Assembly (NCBI GenBank): GCA_948567375.1
Contig: OX419761.1
Coordinates: forward strand, 30,790,243 to 30,854,242
DNA length: 64,000 nucleotides
Direction: 5' to 3'
From: Lunularia cruciata
Taxonomy: Eukaryota > Streptophyta > Marchantiopsida > Lunulariales > Lunulariaceae
Shown: piece by piece, positions 57,021 through 64,000 of the stretch
Layout: each line of letters starts with the position of its first letter
Numbering within the stretch: position 1 is the first letter of the stretch
Program-made: the position numbers and the translations under genes
The notes under the pieces: generated by a model
The model's database searches: none
What the model saw: only the letters and a program-made list of their open reading frames with translations
What the model was told of the DNA's origin: nothing

Positions 57021-58131
57021 GGTAGGTGTTGATGGAGTACATGATGGACTACCTGCTACTCAGCCACCTGCTACTACACAGACTGAGTCTAGCATGATGT
57101 TGGGGACGGCTCAGCTCATTATGCGGCATCCTTTGTTTTTGGCTAGTGATATGTTTACATTGGGAGTTGACCCAGCCCCAAAATTCCGGTTGGCTGCCAC
57201 GTTGTGTGAGAGTAGGGATGGCGCAGTTCCTACTACTAGACCAGAGGTGGTTGGTAGTGGAGCTGACTTGGTTGAGGAGCATGGGATCCGTTTAGCGACC
57301 AGTGGTTTATGGCAAGCAACAGCGGCTAGATTGGAGGAGTTGCCAGCAAGACCGGCCTTTGAGAGAGCACGGTTTACACCTGGTGTTGTCCTATTGGATA
57401 ACCAAAGGGGGATTTTCCATTTGGTGGGACCTTCAAGGAAGGTCTATACACCACAGAGAGTCTTGTTAGACTCTAGTGCGCAGCCTCTTATGTTGGGGAA
57501 GGCTGCAGTTGTTGGTCTGGAGTTCCGGAAGACCGATGTGGAGAGGTGTCCATTTCAGATCCAGACATCTCTAGGTGGTGGTTTGACATAGTACATCACA
57601 CATGGAGAGCTTGTTGTCCAGGTTCAGCCTGGTCATCCGACTAATAGCTTGGTGGTGAGAGCTCAGGCTATTGCGACAATAGCTGAGTCATATGATGTGC
57701 TAGTTGGGGGAGTAGTGTTATACCCCATGGGTTTTAGCATTGACTATTGGGAGGAGACAACCTCTTATAGACTTGGTTGGCAGTCTGGTGAAGGCCGGGT
57801 ATGTTACCTACCAGTACGCTTCAGTAGTGGTAGTCTTGGCTCACTACAGTCCGGGACCATGGCAGCATCAATTTTAGCTTTCAGTGGTGTAGTTACTTAG
57901 CCTGGTGACTTATTAGAGGGGAACGCCCATGTAGAGGATACTCCAGTACCAGAGGAGATCACTCGGCTTTGGAGTACGAGTGGGATTGTTCCATCCACCT
58001 TGGATGTTCTATTATAGAGTTCCAAGGAGGCATTGGAGTAGCATGCAAATCAGTTGGTGTAGCAGGCTTGGAGTGGAGCCTTCGTACCATCAGGAGATGA
58101 GTGTGAGGATGAGCCTCCAGACGCAATTGCT
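57021..58131 (+). pseudogene. Protease region of element D
   Basis: After a frame change at about 57,020: RKVYTPQRVLLDSSAQPLML (57,440-57,495) with the retropepsin active site LLDSSAQ, then SYDVLVGGVVLYPMGFSIDY (about 57,677-57,745), the usual ILG-type end and a tail (WEETTSYRLGW). The region 57,094-57,430 upstream of the active site is unrecognised. The frame continues, with TAG stops at 57,589, 57,898 and near 58,014, directly into the methyltransferase. Confidence 0.8.
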
Positions 58132-59130
58132 TTGACACCTCTGGATACCACACTCATTGCTTGGCAATATCCAGTAGAGGGGATATGTCTATTGGAGTTG
58201 TTTGGTGGGATCAGCACCGGACTAGCTACGGTGTTACAGGCGGGTATACAAATACAATGGTACTTGTATGTAGAGAGAGATGAGATTGCTAGGCGAGTCT
58301 CTCTATATCATGCGGCACACTTGGCCTATCGGTATCCGGGGTTATTACCAATGTCAGCAGTCAGAGGTTACCAGAAGGCCCTACCAGGAGACAATTTCTT
58401 ACTGGGGGCGCATGACCTAGAAAGACATGGGCCTATTCACTTGGTGATTTCAGGATGGCCATGTCAGGGACATACACGTACTGGTAGAGGATTGGGTCTT
58501 CAAGATCCTTGTTCTAGTGTGTTTTTGGGAGATGTTAGGGATACTACAACATGTCCAGGTTCATCAGTCTATTTCTCCAGCTTACCTTTTGGAGAATGTT
58601 CCTTTGATGGGTGATTCTCGCACTAGAGTGGTGGCAAGTACACATTAGGTCCATTCTTGGATGGGACCTACTATATTGTTAGATGCAGCCAGAGTGGGAT
58701 CACGGGCTCATTGTCTTTGTCTTTGGTGGACAAATCTCTTACCCAGAGAGGTTCTACAACGCGCTTATGATGGGATTCAGCAACTTGACCACATCCTTGT
58801 TGATGATATCTTGGATGTTGGGCGTCAGTCTCAGACAGTGGTAGTGGCTGATAGGTCACCTATGGCAGTGGTGAACCTAGTTGGATAGCCTAGAGCCGGA
58901 TTTCCCACACTCATGAGTTTCCCAGGCTCTCATGCTTTTCAAGAGGGAGGACCTGGACTTGTTTGGGACTCACAATTATAGTAGTTGGTGGAGCCCAATG
59001 CTGATGAGAGAGAGCGGGCGATGGGTTTTCACACCGGTATTACCGATGTTCCAATAGTGTCAGAGGCATCTTGGCGTCAGGTGTTAGGTCAGGCTATGGA
59101 CCTGAACCTGGATTGTGAGCCTTGGCTTGG
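58132..59130 (+). pseudogene. Cytosine-5 DNA methyltransferase domain in element D (DNMT3/DRM-like)
   Basis: Motifs in order: I, GICLLELFGGISTGLATVLQ (SAM binding, 58,176); IV, LVISGWPCQGHTRTGRGLGL with the catalytic PCQ Cys (58,442-58,500) and DPCSSVF; then one extra T in a T run near 58,523-58,530 shifts the frame; VI, AYLLENVPLMG (ENV, 58,587-58,615); VIII, ILLDAARVGSRAHCLCLWWT (family consensus has AHRxR; both Arg codons look like CGT to TGT changes); then PTLMSFPGSHAF, and IX/X, ERERAMGFHTGITDVP and RQVLGQAMDLN (to about 59,117). Motif order I-IV-VI-VIII-IX-X is not permuted in the DRM manner. Stops at 58,645 and 58,886 also inactivate it. It lies between protease and RT in the same orientation, so it was part of the polyprotein. 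Predicted role: methylating cytosines in DNA using S-adenosylmethionine. Confidence 0.88.
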
Positions 59131-59479
59131 CCGAGCAGCGTAAGATGCACTTGATAGGCATCACCACCCGGACACTTGTGAGCCCTGTGCCTATGGAGAC
59201 AATTCAGGCACATGCTAGGAGCAATGGACAGAGTGGACATGGTATTCTTGGGACACATCTAGTAGCTACTAGGGAGAGTGGTCTACTTGGAGTCCATCTA
59301 GGTGAGCGTGGGCTACTTGGATTACACCCTTGGTCCACATAGGATGTAGCTAGAGGACGTGTGGAGCTTGCAGCCAAAGTGGAGGGAGTTTTTCACACAG
59401 AGGTTGGGACCTCTAGTGGTCAGGAGCATGACACTATTGCTCCCAAGAGCCTAGTGTAGCAGCCAATCAGAACGTCTTC

Positions 59480-60895
59480 CACTCCTACTATAGTTATAGA
59501 GGATACTTGGGAGCCAGATCTTGGACCCAAGCTTACTAGAGAAGAAAGATGGAGGGTTTGGAGGTTCTTGAGGAGTCACACAAGTTGTTTTGCCTTCAGT
59601 ATGAAGGATTTGGGTGCTCTAAAGGGACCTGGTATACGGATTGAGCTAACTAGCAACACACTAGTTTTTCAATGTCCTTATTGATATAGTGATATGGAGA
59701 GGACATTGATTCAGAGCCGGAATAGTGACCTTTTTGAGGCTGGTTTGGTGGAGAGTTCACATGGAAAGTATGCATCAGCGACAGTGATGCCAGCCAAGAA
59801 GGATATGCATGGCAACTATACAAATAGGCAGATGTGTGGAGATTACCGTCCTATCAACCGACAGATCAGGGCTGATCAGTATGCCATGCCTACACCGGAG
59901 GAGATTTTTGATGCGATTGGGCATGCAAAGGTCTTTAGTACTTTGGATCTTTGAGCAGGATATCATCAGTTGCCAATCAGGGAGGAGGATAAGTCCAAGA
60001 TAAAATTTTGGGCTATTGATCCTCACGGCAAGGATGTGTTATATCAATGGAGGTTCTTACCATTTGGGTTAAAGAACGCTCTTGCTGAGTTCCAGAGGGT
60101 CATGGATAGGATCCTAGCTGGATTGGATTTGCTTAGTGTTATATTGATGACATTTTGGTTTATAGCACTATTGTGGAGGAGCATGAGAGACAGTTGTTGT
60201 AGGTGTTTGAGAGGTTGAGATCTCATGGACTCAAATTACATCTTGGAAAGTGTAGGTTCTTCCATGAGCAGGTTGAGTATTTGGGTCACACTGTCTACCC
60301 CGGAGGACTTGGTGTCCAACAGACCAAGGTGGAGGCTATTGCACGTATTCCTTGGCCTACGGATGTGAGCAGAGTGTGAGCATTCCTTGGGTTGGCAAAC
60401 TTCTATTGCCACTATGTTAGAGGATTTAGTGCCATTGCCAAGGCCTTGATAAAGCTGACCAAGCTTACACAGGAGTGGTGTTGGGGAGATGAGCAGGAGA
60501 GAGCTTTTGTAGAGCTCAAGGAGAGGTTGACATCTGCTCTTATTTTGAGGAGACCGATCAAGGGACAACCATTTCATGTTCATACTGATTGGAGTATGTT
60601 GGGGCTTGGAGCGGTGCTCACCCAACATGATGATGAGGGGAAGGAGTTTGTGGTGGCCTATGCTAGTCGTTCCAACAATTCAACAGAGGCAAAGTATAGT
60701 TCATATGAGGGAGAGTGCTTAGCAGCAGTTTGGGCAGTAGCACATTTCCGATGTTACCTATTTGGTAACCGCTTCACTCTCATCACTGATCATCAGCCAC
60801 TGAAGTGGTTGAGTGGAGTCCAACAAGCTTTCAGGGAAGCTTGCACAATGGGTTCTGATTTTACAAGAGTACGATTTCACGATTGTGGTGAACCG
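59480..60895 (+). pseudogene. RT and RNase H of element D
   Basis: N-terminal lead WEPDLGPKLTREERWRVWRF, LVESSHGKYASATVMPAKKD, QMCGDYRPINRQIRADQYAM, PTPEEIFDAIGHAKVFSTLD, then YQWRFLPFGLKNALAEFQRV. The catalytic YIDDILVYSTI (60,148-60,175) is in another frame, a single-base frameshift after GLDLLSV. Downstream: LHLGKCRFFHEQVEYLGH, FLGLANFYCHYVRGFSAIAK, then RNase H FHVHTDWSMLGLGAVLTQ, YSSYEGECLAAVWAVAHFRC, TLITDHQPLKWL. These are canonical Ty3/gypsy motifs, but closer to elements of the type found outside the plant chromoviruses. Confidence 0.9.
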
Positions 60896-62558
60896 TGATG
60901 CAGATGGGTTGAGTAGAAACCCATGTCCCAACCAGCAGGATCAGATTGGAGCACATTGGCATGGTGAGACAAATGAGGAGATGGTGCTAGGTTGGCATGC
61001 ATTGGCCTTTCTATGTATATTTGTAGAGGCTTTAGTGGTATCTCTCTCAACACATACAAGAGGAGTTATTGAGGTCACAAATCTAGAGAGTGAAGATATT
61101 GGTAAAGTTCAACAAGACATTCATGATGATGTCTTAGTGATGGACTATCTTTGCACTGGTGATGTGGGTGGCACAATTGGGGCCAAGGAGAGAGACCGTG
61201 TTCTTCAACAAGCCAGATGTTTTAGATTGGAGGGCAGACACCTTTTGCATGTATGGGAGGATGATAGAGTGCAAGTAGTACCACTTCCAGCACAAAGACC
61301 ACAGTTGGTCCATCATGCTCATGAGGAGGTAGGACATTTTGGAGTAAAGCGTACATATAGCTTACTCCAGAGTCATTATTGGTGGCGCGGTATGCAGGCC
61401 GAGGTACAGTAGTTTTTAGCCAGATGTGTGGTTTGAGACCGAGTTAGAGCATCATTCAATGCTCCTACGCCATAGTTACACCCATTACCTATCATGGGAT
61501 TGGGTTACCATTGGAGTTTAGACTTTGCCGGACCTTTACTGTTGACTGTGAGACATCATTGGTACATTTTGGTGATGGTGGAGCACTTCTCCAAGTGGAT
61601 TGAGTTGGTGACACTTCTTGACAAGTCTAGTGAAGGGACAACGTACTCATTCCTGGATCAAGTTCTTAGTCATTTTGGTGCACCAGCTGAGGTTTTGACT
61701 GATCAGGGTACAGAGTTCTTGGGGGAGTTTCAGGTCTTGTGTGACAAGGCTTTGATTGGTCATCGTACTATATCTTGAGATCACCTTGAGGTAGATGGCT
61801 TAGCAAAGAGAGTGGTTCAGACGGTGAAGAGAGGATTGCAAAAGTATGGTTTGTAGAGAGGCCGCTTGGGAGATTGGGATCTCTAATTACCTTGGTTGGC
61901 CGTGGGCTATTGGTTCAGCTGGCAAGCCTCCTTAGCATCCTTCTCTCCATACTTTCTACTCTATAGACAAGATCCAGATTTACCTGCAGCCATTCGTCGA
62001 GATGCTACTGTAGTTTTGGACTTGGATGACCCCAATGTATGGATGAGCGCATGTTCTCAGCGTGCAGAGATCTTTTAGAGAGTGATGCCGATGGCCTTTG
62101 AGAACTTGGCGATTGCTCAACATAGAGATATTTTATGCTATGCTACCATTTGAGGAGGAGGTTATAGACCCTCGATCCATCAATTTCATCCATGCTACTA
62201 TGCATATCTACAACAGACAACACTGACAACACTTGATGTTTCTATAGGCCACACTATCTTGAGAGTGCATGAGGTTTTTCCATCTAGAGTCCTTGTGTTA
62301 GAAGGACGTGATGGTGTTGTTTGGAAGGATCATGTGCGCAATTGTGCGCCATGCCACCTCCCAAACATTGATGGTACTATGGACCCAAGCTTGGCACTTG
62401 TATGTGCAAGCTTGAGGTGTACGTTATGTGGCTCTTCTGGTGGAGCTGCTACTCTATTAGTTTGTGATAGCTGTTTGAGAGGATGGCATATGGCATGTAT
62501 GACTCTTCCCCTCATAGTGGTTCCTCATGGACAGTGGTTATGTCCTAGATGTACTTGA
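60813..62558 (+). pseudogene. Integrase of element D with a C-terminal PHD finger
   Basis: One frame: zinc finger HHAHEEVGHFGVKRTYSLLQ (61,311) with the second Cys of the CxxC replaced by TGA (CVV-stop-D); core SLDFAGPLLLTVRHHWY (first Asp, 61,518), FGAPAEVLTDQGTEF (second Asp, 61,675-61,720), and DGLAKRVVQTVKRGLQKYG (61,795) where the expected catalytic Glu is Lys. A C-terminal region ending in HEVFPSRVLVLEGRDGVVWK then leads into a complete C4HC3 PHD finger (62,416-62,555): CTLC, CDSC, GWHMAC, WLCPRC. No chromodomain. PHD fingers bind histone H3 tails, so this could steer insertion, which is inference. Confidence 0.9.
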
Positions 62559-62730
62559 CCTATAGCTAGTTTATTCTTTATATGGTATAGATTGCAGACA
62601 GGCGACTAACGATGGGGCTCCATAGCACCAAGCCTCTTGATCTTTGCCCATTAGAGGGTATATACCATATACTTAGAGTAGATGGCTATCTGGAGTTAGA
62701 GGGGCCTAACCGCCAGTTAGGGGGGCGATC
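62559..62730 (+). other. 3' untranslated region and polypurine tract of element D
   Basis: Short non-coding stretch after the PHD stop. AGGGGGGCGATC (62,719-62,730) sits directly before repeat B1 (62,731), where the plus-strand primer would be expected. No polypurine tract is visible directly before repeat A (62,818). Confidence 0.55.
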
Positions 62731-62817
62731 GTAGCACTTTAGAGTCTATGTATGACTTATGTGTGAGTTGTGCTTCTATAGTGTATGTTGTGTAGCGATG
62801 TATATATGCACGACAGA
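62731..62817 (+). repeat. B1 copy of the terminal B segment of element D
   Basis: GTAGCACTTTAGAGTCTATG to TGCACGACAGA. Matches 63,269-63,372 (GTGGCACTTTAGAGTCTATG to ACACGACA), apart from a 16-bp gap. It lies upstream of the inner A repeat. Confidence 0.85.
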
Positions 62818-63266
62818 CATCACGCCATTTGTAGTGCCGCATCTAGATGCTCGGACATTGGAGTTCTAGTGATAGTAGTTAGAGTTATTTTAGCAGTTTC
62901 TCAGAGACTACTTTACGACGGTCAGATTTTGTGTTTGGGGTACTGACTTCACGGTGGGGCCCACCGTCACTTTGCACCGTTCACACCATCAAGTGTGCCA
63001 TCAGTGGGACCGTTACGGTTTCAGAGCTAGCTCGAGTCCAGGGGGTATAGTTTCAAAGTGAGCTCCAGAGAGCTCACTTCTTTGATGTTGAGCCTTCGAG
63101 TTCCTGGCTATGGTGGACAGAAGCCGGTGAGCGTCACCTGGATTCTCTATGCTTGAGTGGGTGTGGCTTGACTGTAATCAGTGCCTAGTTGTTGGTAGTT
63201 TATAGAGTGATAGATCAAGTACTGATCTGAGTTGAGTTGAGTTGAGAGTGGTAAGCAATCTGATTA
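62818..63266 (+). repeat. Right A repeat (A2 copy) of element D
   Basis: 449 bp, gap-free match to the left end of the element. The first two bases are CA where the left copy has TG. A perfect 9-bp hairpin stem (AAGTGAGCT/AGCTCACTT, loop CCAGAG) lies at 63,056-63,079. Confidence 0.9.
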
Positions 63267-63372
63267 TTGTGGCACTTTAGAGTCTATGTATGACTTATGT
63301 GTGAGTTGTGCTTCTATAGTGTATGATGTTGACAGCGATGTATGTTGTGTAGCAATATATATACACACGACA
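63267..63372 (+). repeat. Terminal B segment (B2 copy) of element D
   Basis: Follows A without a break (GATTAT|TGTGGCACTTTAGAG) and ends ACACGACA, where the AATT target copy begins. It is absent from the left end. Confidence 0.88.
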
Positions 63373-64000
63373 AATTATTAGCTTGATAGGAATACCCAAT
63401 TCCTTTACTACTTGCATAGACATGTAATTCTTTGAACTTCTAGAATCAACCAAAATCCTACAACCCCGATTAGATATTGTACCTTGCAAGTGAAGCAAAC
63501 TTGCATAGGTCAAGCCTTCAATCCCATTAGAACTAATCAAACTCCCAATAGGTGGCTCAAAATCTCCTATTGGGATTCCTTGTTTCCTTGATCATTATGC
63601 TCCACAAACTCCATCTAGGCAACTTGTCAAGGTTGCCCATTCTTGAGTGGACATGCAGCAATGTGATATCCCAATTGGCAACAATAAAAACAACCACCAT
63701 TTTGTTGCAAGTTTTTCTCTATCTACAATGTCAAGTGGTCTCTGTTAAATGACATCAATCTCCATTGGTGCTGGCTCCTCCACACGTGTGTAGTGTATCA
63801 ATAGGTTCTGTGGAGGTCAAGATCAAGATCAAGGTCAAGACCAAGTTGTTGTAACCAAGGAATCAAAACATTTGGCCATCCGCATGGCTTCCTCCAAGTG
63901 TTGTGGCTCTCACATGGTCCTCTTATTTGGTTCTTAACTTCAAGCCCCTCACAAATCAATCCAGAGCTTCACCTTCAAGTATATCTAGGATTTGCATGAT
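63373..64000 (-). pseudogene. N-terminal protease and C-terminal gag of B3
   Basis: Protease active site ILVDSRSSKNYMSMQVVKEL (about 63,440; DSR, not DSG, as in B2) and, further right, the gag zinc knuckle CFYCCQLGYHIAAC (about 63,650-63,700). Continues past the window end. A GATCAA/GGTCAA simple repeat lies near 63,810-63,845. Confidence 0.87.

Larger units (their letters stand above)
53499..63372 (+). mobile_element. Element D: gypsy-type retrotransposon carrying a cytosine-5 DNA methyltransferase and a PHD finger
   Basis: 9,874 bp inserted in the B3 protease, flanked by AATT (53,495-53,498 and 63,373-63,376); the flanks join to CTTCTAATTATTAGCTTG, matching the B-family target. Order on the plus strand: terminal repeat, leader, gag with zinc knuckles, protease, DNA methyltransferase, RT, RNase H, integrase, PHD finger, polypurine tract, terminal repeats. 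The left end is repeat A and the right end is B-A-B. Stops (mostly TAG for CAG) and frameshifts make it inactive. It is in a different lineage from families A and B: no chromodomain, different RT style (YIDDIL). Confidence 0.92.
49638..64000 (-). mobile_element. Family-B chromovirus B3, split by element D and running off the window
   Basis: 3' LTR at 49,638-50,063, then chromodomain, integrase, RNase H, RT and repeat-linker/protease to 53,498, then element D, then protease and gag from 63,377 to the window end. Removing D and one AATT restores the protease frame context found in B1 and B2. The 5' LTR lies beyond 64,000. Confidence 0.92.

Noticed and set aside
53499..63372. DIRS/Ngaro-type tyrosine-recombinase element
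   Set aside because: The terminal layout suggests it, but no tyrosine recombinase was seen; a DDE integrase with a zinc finger is present and a short target duplication exists.

Overview
This window comes from a plant nuclear genome, probably a large, repeat-rich one outside the flowering plants. That last point is inference. The evidence is one intron-containing gene with AP2-type domains and GT-AG introns, set among decayed Ty3/gypsy chromoviruses, a hAT transposon and a non-LTR reverse transcriptase. I see no bacterial operons, tRNA, rRNA or CRISPR. Almost every transposon ORF has stops and frameshifts; many stops are TAG where CAG (Gln) is expected, as methylated-cytosine decay would produce.

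Layout. 1-8,332: a family-A gypsy element (A0), carrying a family-B element (B1), which itself carries a solo A LTR; A0 abuts an old non-LTR reverse transcriptase on the minus strand (to about 9.4 kb). 10.4-17.1 kb: the only host gene, 14 predicted exons giving about 769 residues, with a plastid-transit-like N-terminus, five AP2-type domains made from near-identical exon pairs, and a C-terminal zinc-ribbon-like exon. 17-30 kb: AT-rich spacer with small tandem duplications, a dead hAT element (about 21.2-23.8 kb) and LTR relics. 30.3-35.9 kb: a complete family-B element (B2, minus strand). 36.0-49.6 kb: a family-A element (A2) split by a second, complete one (A1); two solo LTRs of a third family (C) sit in A1 and A2. 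49.6-64 kb: another B element (B3), split in its protease gene by element D (53,499-63,372).

Element D is the most interesting object. It is a gypsy-type retrotransposon (gag with zinc knuckles, protease, reverse transcriptase, RNase H, DDE integrase) carrying a DNMT3/DRM-like cytosine-5 DNA methyltransferase domain between protease and reverse transcriptase, and a PHD finger after the integrase. Its ends are also odd: the left end is A, the right end is B-A-B. This is the split-direct-repeat layout known from tyrosine-recombinase elements such as Ngaro/PAT, yet D has a DDE integrase and a 4-bp AATT target duplication.

Two further points stand out. LTRs of family B carry arrays of alternating GAA and TTC every two bases, which are textbook heat-shock elements, upstream of a TATA box in every copy that keeps that part. 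The AP2 gene is built of modular phase 1-2 / 2-1 exon pairs of nearly constant length (130 and 140 nt), a clear record of internal exon-pair duplication.
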